Shown here piece by piece: positions 25,790 to 35,322 of a stretch of 64,000 nt of DNA. Source of the DNA: an uncultured Pelagibacteraceae bacterium. GTDB lineage: Bacteria; Pseudomonadota; Alphaproteobacteria; Pelagibacterales; Pelagibacteraceae. Below the pieces are notes generated by a model. It had not been told where the DNA came from. It saw only the letters and a program-made list of their open reading frames with translations, and did not search any database. The stretch covers positions 1 through 64,000 of the forward strand of contig CACFZE010000006.1 of NCBI GenBank assembly GCA_902570695.1, written 5' to 3'. The stretch's first letter is position 1. Each line of letters opens with the position of its first letter. Made by a program: the position numbers and the translations under genes.

Positions 25790-26875
25790 ATGGAATATAT
25801 TCTTCCAATCGCACAGGTTGAAATAAATATAATTTTAATTTTTCTTCTAAGCCTATTTGTAGGTGTTTTGTCTGGATTATTTGGGGTTGGAGGAGGATTT
25901 CTTATGACTCCTTTTCTTATTTTTATGGGAATACCACCTGCATATGCTGTTCCTAATGAAGCTAGTAATATTTTAGGAACTTCTGTATCTGGTTCTACAA
26001 CACACTATTTAAAGGGAACATTAGATTATAAAATGGGTCTAATGATAGTAATAGGAGGTACCATTGGAACTTTGTTAGGAATTTTAACATTTTCATATTT
26101 AAAAGATATTGGAAGAATAAACGAAGTCATTTCTTTATCTTACATGTATATCTTGGCAATACTAGGAACTTTCATGTTAATACAAGGTGTCTCTGAAATT
26201 GACAAAGCTAGAAAAAAAATTGTTGTAAAAAAAAAATTACATTCTCATTATTGGATACACGGTCTACCTTTTAGAATGAGATTTAAAAAATCTGGTGTTT
26301 ATGAAAGTGTATTTACACCAATTATAATAGGTTTAATCGTTGGTTATATTGCAGCAATCATGGGAATTGGAGGAGCATTTATATTAGTTCCAGCAATGAT
26401 TTATATAATTGGCATGCCGACAAAACTTATTCCAGGAACCTCATTATTTGTCACAATTTTTGTAAGTGCAATTGTAACAGTTTTGCATGCTTTCAACTAC
26501 GGAACTATAGATTTAATTTTAGTAATAATATTAATATTAGGTTCGATTGTTGGAGTACAAGTAGGACAAAAACTAGGAGAAAAAATCGATAGTTCTGAAT
26601 TTAAAACAATTCTTGCATTATTAATTTTAGGAGTAGGTGTTGCAATTGCATACGAGTCTTTCATTAAAGAAGAGGAGACAGTTGTAAAAAAAGCAATTAA
26701 TTTAGAAAACCTTGATAAAATAAGTATGTTTATATTAGATTATTCAAAAGATTTACCAACTTTTTATGGATTAACATCTGTTATTATTGCAGTAGTGGTC
26801 GGAGTTGGTGCAGCAATATTAAGAAATTCTTTTTCAAAATGGAATAAATCGAGAATTGAAAAATTGAAATCCTAA
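25790..26875 (+). CDS. TauE/SafE family permease, long form (2 of 4)
   Basis: A 361-residue permease with duplicated TauE motifs: SGLFGVGGGFLMTPFLIFMG (about 28-47) and AAIMGIGGAFILVPAMIYI. It is about 100 residues longer than the other three copies, with an extra loop near 140-170 and an added helix at the C-terminus. It lies between the apr operon and the sauS/sauT-like pair, so sulfite or sulfoacetate transport is a fair inference. Confidence 0.88.
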   Translation: MEYILPIAQVEINIILIFLLSLFVGVLSGLFGVGGGFLMTPFLIFMGIPPAYAVPNEASNILGTSVSGSTTHYLKGTLDYKMGLMIVIGGTIGTLLGILTFSYLKDIGRINEVISLSYMYILAILGTFMLIQGVSEIDKARKKIVVKKKLHSHYWIHGLPFRMRFKKSGVYESVFTPIIIGLIVGYIAAIMGIGGAFILVPAMIYIIGMPTKLIPGTSLFVTIFVSAIVTVLHAFNYGTIDLILVIILILGSIVGVQVGQKLGEKIDSSEFKTILALLILGVGVAIAYESFIKEEETVVKKAINLENLDKISMFILDYSKDLPTFYGLTSVIIAVVVGVGAAILRNSFSKWNKSRIEKLKS

Positions 26876-26878
26876 AAT

Positions 26879-28276
26879 ATGAATAAAAAGAAAACAAATA
26901 CATTAGTAAAAAGAATTGTACAAAATGCGAGAAAATCCCAAGAAAAATTTCAACATTATTCTCAAGAAAAAGTAGATAGAATTGTTACAGCAATAGCATG
27001 GTCAATATGTAATCCAAAAAATAATTTAATGTTATCTCAATTAGCTGTGAAAAGTACAAGACTTGGAAACGTAAAAGATAAAATAATTAAAAACCAAAGA
27101 AAAACACTTGGATTATTGAGAGATTTAAAAAATGTCAAAAGCACAGGTGTAATATTTGAAGACAGAAAAAAAGGAATTATAGAAATTGCTAAACCAATAG
27201 GTATAATTGGTGCCATTACTCCTTCAACTAACCCTATTGCTACACCCATAAATAATATTATCAATGCTATTAAATGCAAAAACTCAATAATTTTATCTCC
27301 TTCTCCAAGTGGTCACAAAGTTTTAAAAAAATTGATAAGTTTTTTAAATAAAGAGTTATCAAAAATAAAAGCACCTAAAAATTTAATACAAACATTTAAT
27401 GTTCCAATTACAAAAGAAATAACTCAAGAATTAATGAAACAAGTTGATAAAATAATCGTTACGGGATCACAAAATAACGTTAGAGAGGCAACTGTCTCAG
27501 GAACCCCAAATATAGGTGTAGGAGTTGGAAATGTTACAGTTATAGTAGATAACAATGTTAACTTTAAAGATGTTATATCTAAAATTAAATCATCTAAGAT
27601 TTTTGATAATGCAACAAGCTGTTCATCTGAGAATAACGTAATCATTTTAAAGAAGAGCCAGAAAATTTTTAAAAAATTAATTTCTAAAAATGGTGGGATT
27701 ATTTTAAATAATACTCAAAAACAAAATCTAAGAAAATCTCTATGGAGCAAAGGGAAATTAAATCGAAATTTAATAGGAAAATCTGCAAAAGAAATTTTAA
27801 CACTCTCTAATTTAAAAGTAAAAACAAATATAAATTCCTCAGAATTTATTGTTGTAAATGAAAAAGGTGTTGGAAATAAATATCCATTTTCTGGTGAAAA
27901 ATTATCTCCAATAATGTCATTATACGTAGCCAAGGATTTTAGTAATGCAAAATTAATAGCTAAAAAGATTTTAAATTTTCAAGGAGCAGGACATTCAATT
28001 GGTATTCACTCAAAAGATAAAAAAAAAATTTTAGATTTAGGATTAAATTTTCCAGTTTGTCGGGTTATTGTTAATCAAGCTCACACATTTGCAACAGGAG
28101 GAAGTTTTACAAATGGTTTACCATTCTCTTTATCTATGGGTTGTGGAACTTGGCAAAAAAACTCAATTGATGAAAATTTAAATTATAAACATTTTATGAA
28201 TATTACAAAAATTTCGAGACCTATAAAAGGCAAGGAACCAAAATTAAAAGAATTTTTTAAAAATTACTTAAAATAA
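26879..28276 (+). CDS. sauS: CoA-acylating aldehyde dehydrogenase, sulfoacetaldehyde dehydrogenase-like
   Basis: A 465-residue member of the acylating ALDH group (like EutE, the AdhE N-terminus and SauS). IGIIGAITPSTNPIATPI near residue 110 and GTPNIGVGVGNVTVIVD near 208-224 are typical of CoA-dependent members. Catalytic Cys248 is in DNATSCSSENNVI. With the next gene, an acyl-CoA ligase, it matches the sulfoacetate pathway: SauT makes sulfoacetyl-CoA and SauS reduces it to sulfoacetaldehyde. It begins 3 nt after the TauE/SafE stop. Substrate is inferred; other acyl-CoAs are possible. Confidence 0.7.
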   Translation: MNKKKTNTLVKRIVQNARKSQEKFQHYSQEKVDRIVTAIAWSICNPKNNLMLSQLAVKSTRLGNVKDKIIKNQRKTLGLLRDLKNVKSTGVIFEDRKKGIIEIAKPIGIIGAITPSTNPIATPINNIINAIKCKNSIILSPSPSGHKVLKKLISFLNKELSKIKAPKNLIQTFNVPITKEITQELMKQVDKIIVTGSQNNVREATVSGTPNIGVGVGNVTVIVDNNVNFKDVISKIKSSKIFDNATSCSSENNVIILKKSQKIFKKLISKNGGIILNNTQKQNLRKSLWSKGKLNRNLIGKSAKEILTLSNLKVKTNINSSEFIVVNEKGVGNKYPFSGEKLSPIMSLYVAKDFSNAKLIAKKILNFQGAGHSIGIHSKDKKKILDLGLNFPVCRVIVNQAHTFATGGSFTNGLPFSLSMGCGTWQKNSIDENLNYKHFMNITKISRPIKGKEPKLKEFFKNYLK

Positions 28277-28296
28277 TAATTATAGTAATTGACTAA

Positions 28297-29814
28297 ATGA
28301 AAAGTTTAGAAAAAAAAACAATTAATAATTATTTATTAAGGAACAATAAAAAATTTCCACAAAAAAAATTTTTATATTGTCCGCACTTAAATAAAAGTAC
28401 TACATATTCAGATTTTCTCAAAAAAACTCAATCAATTAGTTATTTTTTAACTACATTTAAAAAACAAAAAAAAGGCTCTAAAATTTGTGCATTACTAGAT
28501 AATTCATTATTTTCAGTTGAATTAATGATAGGAACTATGATCTCTGGCCTTACTTATGTGCCTTTAAATCTTGTAAGTGGTGAAGATCAACTAAAATATG
28601 TTGTTGGGCATTGTGACACAAATCTCATTTTTACAAATTATGAACACCTAAATTTAGCTAAAAAAATTATAAAAGGTACAAAGCGTAAAGTAGAAATAAT
28701 TATAATTGATCAAAAAATTTTTCTAAAAAATCTATATAATTTTAATAAAATAACACGAAATAATGTTAAGGAAAATACCGATGCTTTATTGATGTATACA
28801 TCCGGTACCACAGGTAAACCTAAAGGAGTGTTACTAACACATAAAAACTTAATTTGTGGTGGTTTGAATGTGATGATTTCACATAATCTTAAATTAAAAG
28901 ATAAAGCTTTATGTGTTCTTCCCACATATCATATAAACGGCCTCATAGTCACTATAATTGGACCACTTGTAAGCTCAGGATCAGTAGTAGTTTGTAAAAA
29001 ATTTTCAGTTACTAATTTCTGGTCATATATAGAAAAATACAAATGTACTTGGTTTAGCGTTGTTCCTACAATTATTTCAGCATTAATTAACAAGTATAAT
29101 TTTAGTTTTAAGAGATATAATTTAAAAAGTTTGAAGTTTGGCAGGAGCGCATCATCTGCATTACCTCCAGATGTTCATAAAAACTTTGAAAAAAAATTTA
29201 AAATTTCGATAATAGAAACAATGGGTTTGACGGAAACTTGCGCACCAATTTTATCTAATCCATTAAACCCTAAAAAAAGAAAATACGGATCTCCTGGCAA
29301 ACCGTATGGAAATTACGTGAAAATTTTTGATGTTAATTATAAAGAATTAAAACCTAATATTATTGGTCAAATCAGTGTTAAAGGATCAAACGTTATGACC
29401 AAATATTATAAAAATCCTATTGAAACAAAAAAAAGTTTTTTCAAAAAATGGTTTTTAACTGGTGATCTTGGATTTAAAGATAAAGATGGTTTTGTTTTTG
29501 TAAAAGGTAGAATTAAAGAATTGATAATTAAGGGCGGGGAAAATATTTCACCGATAGAAATAGATGAAGTTTTATATAAAAATGAAAATGTTTTGGATGC
29601 AGCATGTTTCCCTGTAAAATGTGAACATTATGGTGAAGATATAGAAGCAGCGGTTGTTTTAAAAAATAAAAAAATAAACGAAAATCAATTAATTAAATTT
29701 TGCAAAAAATTTCTTCCAAAATTTAAAGTTCCAAAAAAAATTCATATTTTAAAAAAGTTACCCAAAGGTTCTTCAGGAAAAATTCAAAGATTAAAAATTA
29801 GTAGTATTATTTAA
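28297..29814 (+). CDS. sauT: AMP-forming acyl-CoA ligase, sulfoacetate-CoA ligase-like
   Basis: A 505-residue ANL-superfamily enzyme. The AMP P-loop MYTSGTTGKPKGVLLTH is near residue 165-182, the A5 motif is MGLTETCAP, the A7/A8 motifs are WFLTGDLGFKDKDG and VKGRIKELIIKGGENISP, and the catalytic Lys is in PKGSSGKIQR. It activates a carboxylate with ATP and CoA. Pairing with the SauS-like dehydrogenase suggests sulfoacetate. The closest relatives (oxalate/malonate-CoA ligases) warn that other short acids are possible. Confidence 0.68.
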   Translation: MKSLEKKTINNYLLRNNKKFPQKKFLYCPHLNKSTTYSDFLKKTQSISYFLTTFKKQKKGSKICALLDNSLFSVELMIGTMISGLTYVPLNLVSGEDQLKYVVGHCDTNLIFTNYEHLNLAKKIIKGTKRKVEIIIIDQKIFLKNLYNFNKITRNNVKENTDALLMYTSGTTGKPKGVLLTHKNLICGGLNVMISHNLKLKDKALCVLPTYHINGLIVTIIGPLVSSGSVVVCKKFSVTNFWSYIEKYKCTWFSVVPTIISALINKYNFSFKRYNLKSLKFGRSASSALPPDVHKNFEKKFKISIIETMGLTETCAPILSNPLNPKKRKYGSPGKPYGNYVKIFDVNYKELKPNIIGQISVKGSNVMTKYYKNPIETKKSFFKKWFLTGDLGFKDKDGFVFVKGRIKELIIKGGENISPIEIDEVLYKNENVLDAACFPVKCEHYGEDIEAAVVLKNKKINENQLIKFCKKFLPKFKVPKKIHILKKLPKGSSGKIQRLKISSII

Positions 29815-30788
29815 TTTATATTAATTAATTTAGAATTTAATTTTTTTGATATTAAAGCACTTTCAAATAATTTTGTGTTTTCGAAAACTTCACTTAATCT
29901 GACTGGAAAATCTTTCTTGCTTTTAATACTTTTGGCAAATGCTTCTAACTCAGCTTTTTCAATATTTTCATATTTTAATTTAATTTGTTTTTCTTTTTTA
30001 TTGCCAATTTTTAAAAATAAATCTTTTTCATTTATAACTCTTACAATTCCATTAGATCCATAAACTTTAAGTTCCCAAAATTTAGATGTTGCTAGAATTG
30101 TACTTACATAACCCATTACACCATTTTTAAATTCAAATATTAAATCGGTAGAGTCATCTAATTCTGAATCTTTTAATATTTTTTTACTCCTCGCCAAAAC
30201 ATTTTTGACTTTTCCATTTAAGTTAATCATTAAATCAGTTATATGAATTCCTTTACCTGTCATTCCACCAAGTGGTGTTTCAGTTATTTTATTTCTCCAA
30301 CTTTTCTTTTCACCTTTGAAACTACTTTTTCCAGAAAATGTACCCTCTAGGTGAGTAATTTGTCCAATTTTTTTACTTTCAATTATTTTTTTTAAATATT
30401 TATAAGTACTAAGAAATCTTCTATTATGTCCTACTGCAAGTTTAATTCCATATAGATTACATATCTTAATTATATTTTTTGCACTTTTGCTATTAAGAGC
30501 CAATGGCTTTTCAACAAATATCGGTTTATTAAATTTAACTAGTTTTTTTATAGTTTTCTCATGAGTACTATGAGGAGTACATAAAACAATACCATCAATA
30601 ATACTTGATTTAAGTGCAGTGCTTAAATCATTAAAAGCTTTTAAATTATATTTTTTTGAAATTTTTACTATTTTTTTTGGATTTCTAGAGATAACACTTG
30701 AAAATCTAACAAATTTACTTTTATTTTGAACTGATTTTACTAATGTTTCCCCCCATTTTCCTAACCCAATTATAATTAAGTTTTTCAT
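29811..30788 (-). CDS. Gfo/Idh/MocA family oxidoreductase
   Basis: A 325-residue NAD(P)-dependent dehydrogenase. The N-terminal Rossmann fold starts NLIIIGLGKWGETLVKSV, the conserved Glu-Lys-Pro occurs in PIFVEKPLALNS, and GGMTGKGIHITDLMINL holds the catalytic-region His/Asp. Such enzymes act on sugars, inositols or similar polyols. It overlaps the sauT-like 3' end by 4 nt on the other strand and abuts the GlcG-like gene in front. Substrate unknown. Confidence 0.85.
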   Translation of the reverse strand: MKNLIIIGLGKWGETLVKSVQNKSKFVRFSSVISRNPKKIVKISKKYNLKAFNDLSTALKSSIIDGIVLCTPHSTHEKTIKKLVKFNKPIFVEKPLALNSKSAKNIIKICNLYGIKLAVGHNRRFLSTYKYLKKIIESKKIGQITHLEGTFSGKSSFKGEKKSWRNKITETPLGGMTGKGIHITDLMINLNGKVKNVLARSKKILKDSELDDSTDLIFEFKNGVMGYVSTILATSKFWELKVYGSNGIVRVINEKDLFLKIGNKKEKQIKLKYENIEKAELEAFAKSIKSKKDFPVRLSEVFENTKLFESALISKKLNSKLININ

Positions 30789-31204
30789 TAATTAACTTCA
30801 TAGCCATTTTTCTTTACTGCTTCTATACAAAATTTTTCATCATTTTCACCTTTATCTCCACTCACACCAATAGATCCAATTATTTTCTTATTTTCATAAA
30901 TTGGCACTGCTCCCGGATTTGGTAGAATATTCCCCTCTGACTTAACTATTAAACCATTTACAAATGATGGATTTTCTTTCGCTTTAGCTGCAATACCTCT
31001 GCTAGATTCTCCAAGAGCTATACAACCCCAGGCCTTGCCTTTTGCTACGTCAATTCTAAAAATACTTGCATCATCTTCTTTTAATGCAACAACTATATTT
31101 CCATTGCTATTAAGCACTACGACTGCTATCGGTTTTGCGTTCTCTTTTCTTGCTATTGAAATACATTCATTTGCAATGCTTAAAGCTTTTTCTAATTTAA
31201 TCAT
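30788..31204 (-). CDS. GlcG/HbpS family protein
   Basis: A 138-residue GlcG/HbpS domain protein: ALSIANECISIARKENAKPIAVVVLNS at the start (quoted in part), then GGxP-like sequence NILPNPGAVPIYENKKIIGSI and IGVSGDKGENDEKFC at the end. Members often sit beside glycolate, diol or sugar-acid catabolism genes; some bind haem. It shares a base with the start of the downstream Gfo/Idh gene, so the two are coupled. Confidence 0.82.
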   Translation of the reverse strand: MIKLEKALSIANECISIARKENAKPIAVVVLNSNGNIVVALKEDDASIFRIDVAKGKAWGCIALGESSRGIAAKAKENPSFVNGLIVKSEGNILPNPGAVPIYENKKIIGSIGVSGDKGENDEKFCIEAVKKNGYEVN

Positions 31205-31286
31205 GAGTAAATTTATAATTAGTTTTATGAAAAGATAAATAAATATTTTTGTTGATAAAAATATTAATTAATTTATATTTTTTTAT

Positions 31287-31727
31287 ATGTCTAATACCAC
31301 AAAAACTGAAGGTGCAACAAAAGCTGGCTCAGGAAAATATTGTTTTCTAATGAAATCTCTGGATGTTATTCCTGCAGGAACAGGATACTCAACGTCAAAA
31401 GGGGGTGTTGTTGAAGGTGAAAGAATGCTAGTTGGTTATATACATAAAGCTAAAGGAACAGGTTCTCGACCTCATAGTCATCCAAATGAGCAATTCAATT
31501 ATATTCTTCAAGGAACTTTAGACGTTGAAATCGATGGTCAAAAATTCCAAGCAAAGGCAGGAAGTGTTGTATATGTGCCTGCTAACATGGAACATTCTAT
31601 GGTAGCACTTCCAGAGGAAGACGTAATATTTATTGCTATTAAAGATTTATCTCATGGCATTATAGGAAAAGCCACAGACGGAACGATGAGTGGACCAAGA
31701 TATATGAAAGGTTTCGAACCAAAGTAG
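31287..31727 (+). CDS. Single-domain cupin protein
   Basis: A 146-residue small cupin. Metal-ligand motifs are RPHSHPNEQFNYILQGTLDVEIDG (two His and a Glu/Gln) and VVYVPANMEHSMVALPEED (third His). Likely a metal-binding isomerase, dioxygenase or sensing protein. The gamma-glutamyltransferase follows after 1 nt. A second cupin at 39376 also contains a PNE motif, and similar cupins accompany TTT-type uptake genes. Confidence 0.82.
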   Translation: MSNTTKTEGATKAGSGKYCFLMKSLDVIPAGTGYSTSKGGVVEGERMLVGYIHKAKGTGSRPHSHPNEQFNYILQGTLDVEIDGQKFQAKAGSVVYVPANMEHSMVALPEEDVIFIAIKDLSHGIIGKATDGTMSGPRYMKGFEPK

Positions 31728-31728
31728 T

Positions 31729-33366
31729 TTGAAACAATTATCTAATCAAATCAGAAAAGATTATTTAAATAATCGACCTACCCACCAGGTTTGGGGCTCA
31801 AAAGGTGGAGTTACCACAATGGATCCAATTGCAACAAAGGTTGGAAATGACATTTTGAATAATGGGGGGAATGCTATTGATGCTGCTGTAGCAATCTCTA
31901 CTACATTAGCAGTAACAAGTCCTAATTGGTCTGGATTAGCTGGCGATAGTGCATGGTTATATTTCGATAATAATAAAAAAAAATCTTTTCATTTAGATGG
32001 TTATTCCGTATGTCCTAGTAAAATTAGTATAAGCAAATTGAAATCTATTTATAAGTTAAAAGGTGATAAAAAAAAATTTGATTATGAAGAACCTAAAAAT
32101 TTAAGAAATACTGGGATAAGCTGTTCAATGATCCCAGGGACACCATTTTTAATTGATAAAGCTCATAAGATGTGGGGCAGTACAAGTTTTGAAAAACTTA
32201 TAAAACCTTCAATTAATCTTGCAAAAAATGGATTTCCAGTAAGTGAATATTTATTCAATGCATTTTTAAATTACAGAAAAAAAATTACTCAATTTAAGTC
32301 TACAAAAAAAATTATTGATCAAAATGAATCTTTAAAACCAGGTTCAACTTTTATTCAGAAAGATTTAGCAAATACATTAACCAATTTTTCAAAACTGAGA
32401 TCAAAAGAATTTACATCTGGCAAAACTTTTAAATTGATAATGAAATATAATAACTTGAATAAAGGTTTTTTTAGCGAGAAAGATTTTAAAGAATATCGGA
32501 TTAAAATTAGAAAAACTTTTTCTATAAAATATGGCAAATATCTTGTTGAAACATGCGGAATGCCAACTAGTGGGATAAGTTTATTACAATGTTTTGAATT
32601 ACTTAAAAAATATAATTTGAAAAAAAAAAAGTTACTATCTAATGAATATATGAGAATATTGATTAATACACTGCAGCTAATATTGGTTAATAGAAGAGAA
32701 ACTAATACTGACCCAGATTTTACATCCTTAGATCAAAAAAATCTTTTAAAAAAAAACTATTTAAAAAATTTAAAATTAGATTTTAAATCAGTAATAAAAT
32801 CTGAAAATGACTCCACTACTCATTTTTGTGTATGGGATAGTAAAGGAAATATTGTATCTGCCACTCAATCTATTGGATATCAATTTGGTTGTGGTGAAAT
32901 TGTTGACAAAACTGGATTATTTATGAATGATAGAACTTGGTGGATGTCATTAAGTAATACTGCAAATAAAATTGAACCAAACAAGAGATGTAACATTGGA
33001 CATGCACCAACAATAGTATACGAAAAAAATAGACCAATACTAACAATTGGAAGTCCAGGTGGTTTTGGGATTATTCAATATATATTTCAAGTTTTAGTTC
33101 ACGTTTTCAATTGTGGTATTGATCTGCAAACTGCAATAGATTTACCTAGATTTAAAGTTGGTAATAACTTTAAAGATGTATTTATTGAAAATAGGTTTAA
33201 GAAAAATTTATATAAATATTTAAAAAGCAAGAACATTAATCCAATTACATGTGACGAATGGACCGATTTATTTGGAGGTGTCGAAGGTATTTTTAAAAAT
33301 AAGTCAAATAATTATTTGAATTGTTACGACATAAGAAGAAATTCTCACTCTCTTGGACTTGATTAA
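31729..33366 (+). CDS. Gamma-glutamyltransferase family protein
   Basis: A 545-residue Ntn-hydrolase. GGNAIDAAVAISTTLAVTSP near residue 46-65 is the family signature. The autocatalytic nucleophile Thr363 lies in DSTTHFCVWDSKGN, and the substrate loop SPGGFGI follows later. The start is TTG 31729 just after the cupin stop. No signal peptide is visible, so it is probably cytosolic, unlike periplasmic GGT. It may release glutamate from a gamma-glutamyl compound or act as an acylase; substrate unknown. Confidence 0.85.
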   Translation: MKQLSNQIRKDYLNNRPTHQVWGSKGGVTTMDPIATKVGNDILNNGGNAIDAAVAISTTLAVTSPNWSGLAGDSAWLYFDNNKKKSFHLDGYSVCPSKISISKLKSIYKLKGDKKKFDYEEPKNLRNTGISCSMIPGTPFLIDKAHKMWGSTSFEKLIKPSINLAKNGFPVSEYLFNAFLNYRKKITQFKSTKKIIDQNESLKPGSTFIQKDLANTLTNFSKLRSKEFTSGKTFKLIMKYNNLNKGFFSEKDFKEYRIKIRKTFSIKYGKYLVETCGMPTSGISLLQCFELLKKYNLKKKKLLSNEYMRILINTLQLILVNRRETNTDPDFTSLDQKNLLKKNYLKNLKLDFKSVIKSENDSTTHFCVWDSKGNIVSATQSIGYQFGCGEIVDKTGLFMNDRTWWMSLSNTANKIEPNKRCNIGHAPTIVYEKNRPILTIGSPGGFGIIQYIFQVLVHVFNCGIDLQTAIDLPRFKVGNNFKDVFIENRFKKNLYKYLKSKNINPITCDEWTDLFGGVEGIFKNKSNNYLNCYDIRRNSHSLGLD

Positions 33367-33393
33367 AAACAATTCTGAATTTATAATGCAAAT

Positions 33394-34437
33394 ATGTACA
33401 GCAAAATCTTAGATAAAAGTGCTTGGTATGGTCCAGAAGAAGAAGAAAAAACGGATTGGATTTATAATCTAGATTATGACGATATTGCTGAAATAAATTA
33501 CGAAGCAGACAAATTTATAAATTCAGAAAATGATATTACAAAAATAAATTCTAGTAATTTTAATCTTCCAAATTTAAAAAAAAAATATTTAGAAATTATA
33601 GATGAAGAACTAAAATCAGGTAGAGGTTTTGCCCTAATTAGAGGTATGCCAACTGATAAATGGGATATAAAAAAAAATATAGTTGCTTATATGGGTTTAT
33701 GTTCGTTCTTTGGAAATTATAGAGTACAAAATAAAAAGGGGCATCTATTAGGCCATATAAAAGATTTAGGAAAAGATACAAATAAAGATGTCACTGCTAG
33801 AGTTTATGAAACTTCTTACAGACAAACATTTCATAGTGACAGGAGCGATATTGTGACTTTACTTTGTTTAAATAAAGCAAAAACTGGTGGAGAATCTTTG
33901 CTTGTAAGTTCTATGACAATATTTAATGAGATCTTGGAAAACTATCCTGACTATTTACCAACACTTTTTGAACCTTTTCCATTAGATAGACGTGGAGAAG
34001 AGGGGCCTGGACAGAAAGGATATTCAATGACACCTGTGTACTATGAAAAAAATGGAAAAATCTCATCATATTTTTTAAGACAATATTTTGAGAGTTCTAA
34101 AAGATTTGATGAAGTTAAGATTACACAAAAACAAAGAGAAGCATTAGAAATAGTAGATAAATTAGCGAATGATAAAAGATTATATATGAGAATGATGTTT
34201 GAGCCAGGTGATATTCAAATTATATACAATCATACTTTATTCCATGACAGAATGTCTTATCAAGATTTTGATGAACCAAATAAGAAAAGACACCTTTTAA
34301 GATTATGGATTTCGGCATTTAACGATAGAGAATTATCTAGCTATTATGAAGATAGATGGGGCAGTGTTAGAATTGGAGAAAGAGGTGGCGTTTACGCTGA
34401 TCCATCAAAGATCAATGTTCCTTTACAAGCAAATTAA
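33394..34437 (+). CDS. TauD/TfdA-like Fe(II)/2-oxoglutarate dioxygenase
   Basis: A 347-residue enzyme. His147 and Asp149 in TFHSDRSDIV form the HxD pair. The distal His is in YNHTLFHDRMSY (residue 284 in the LHxR position), with the 2-oxoglutarate-binding Arg in LLRLWISAF. This is the TauD/TfdA facial triad. It lies in a run of plus-strand catabolic genes. Taurine is not assured: the sequence could equally serve a betaine or other organic acid. Confidence 0.85.
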   Translation: MYSKILDKSAWYGPEEEEKTDWIYNLDYDDIAEINYEADKFINSENDITKINSSNFNLPNLKKKYLEIIDEELKSGRGFALIRGMPTDKWDIKKNIVAYMGLCSFFGNYRVQNKKGHLLGHIKDLGKDTNKDVTARVYETSYRQTFHSDRSDIVTLLCLNKAKTGGESLLVSSMTIFNEILENYPDYLPTLFEPFPLDRRGEEGPGQKGYSMTPVYYEKNGKISSYFLRQYFESSKRFDEVKITQKQREALEIVDKLANDKRLYMRMMFEPGDIQIIYNHTLFHDRMSYQDFDEPNKKRHLLRLWISAFNDRELSSYYEDRWGSVRIGERGGVYADPSKINVPLQAN

Positions 34438-34446
34438 ATATATTTA

Positions 34447-35322
34447 ATGAAACTCAAAAAGATTGGTTTTATTGGTATAGGCAATATGGGTTTTCATATG
34501 GCTTATCATTTAATAAAAAAGAAATATGATGTTTACCCATATGACAAGATAAATAAAAATTTAGAAATTTTTCAAAATAAATATTTAAAAAAAAATAAGA
34601 ATTTTTTAACTTCTATAAACGAACTAGACTGTATAATTTTAATGGTACCTTCAAGTAGAGAGGTAAGTGATATAATTTTTAAGCAACTTAAATTGTATAA
34701 AATAATGAAAAAAGGCTCAATTATTATTGATATGAGCACTTCAATACCTACAGAAACAGTAAAAATTGGTAATAAATTGAATAAATTTCATATTAAATTT
34801 TTAGATTGCCCAGTAGCAGGAGGAGTTAAATTTGCCAAAACGGCAGGACTTACACTTTTTTTAGGTAGCAGATCTATTAATAAAAATCTAAAACAATTAT
34901 TAAATGTATTTGGTAAAATAATATGGTGTGGTAATTTAGGAAGTGGTCATTCAATTAAAGCTTTAAATAATTTTATTAATGCTTCAACTTTAAACACATA
35001 TTTAGAGGCAATTACAACTGCTTTAAAATTTGGAATTCCAAAAAAAAATTTAATATCAGCTATAGATAGTGCGACTACCGGAAAAAATAATCCATATTTA
35101 AAAAAAATTAAATTAGGTATATTAAAAAATAAGCTTAATTCAGGCTTTACAATTAATTTATTGGCCAAAGATGTAAATATAGCTCGAAATTTAATTAATA
35201 AATTTACAAAAAAACCTCTTGTATCCTCAAATATTTTAAAAATATTAAATGCATCTAAATATAAGCTTGGAAAAAACTCTGATCAATTAAATTTATATAA
35301 AATGTGGTCTTCAAAAATATGA
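34447..35322 (+). CDS. 3-Hydroxyisobutyrate dehydrogenase-family beta-hydroxyacid dehydrogenase
   Basis: A 291-residue NAD(P) enzyme. The N-terminus IGFIGIGNMGFHMAYHL is the dinucleotide motif, LDCPVAGGVKFAKTAGLTLF the substrate motif, and catalytic Lys is in SIKALNNFINAST. It oxidises beta-hydroxyacids (3-hydroxyisobutyrate, tartronate semialdehyde, possibly hydroxy-sulfonates). It shares 4 nt with the next dehydrogenase. Confidence 0.88.
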   Translation: MKLKKIGFIGIGNMGFHMAYHLIKKKYDVYPYDKINKNLEIFQNKYLKKNKNFLTSINELDCIILMVPSSREVSDIIFKQLKLYKIMKKGSIIIDMSTSIPTETVKIGNKLNKFHIKFLDCPVAGGVKFAKTAGLTLFLGSRSINKNLKQLLNVFGKIIWCGNLGSGHSIKALNNFINASTLNTYLEAITTALKFGIPKKNLISAIDSATTGKNNPYLKKIKLGILKNKLNSGFTINLLAKDVNIARNLINKFTKKPLVSSNILKILNASKYKLGKNSDQLNLYKMWSSKI

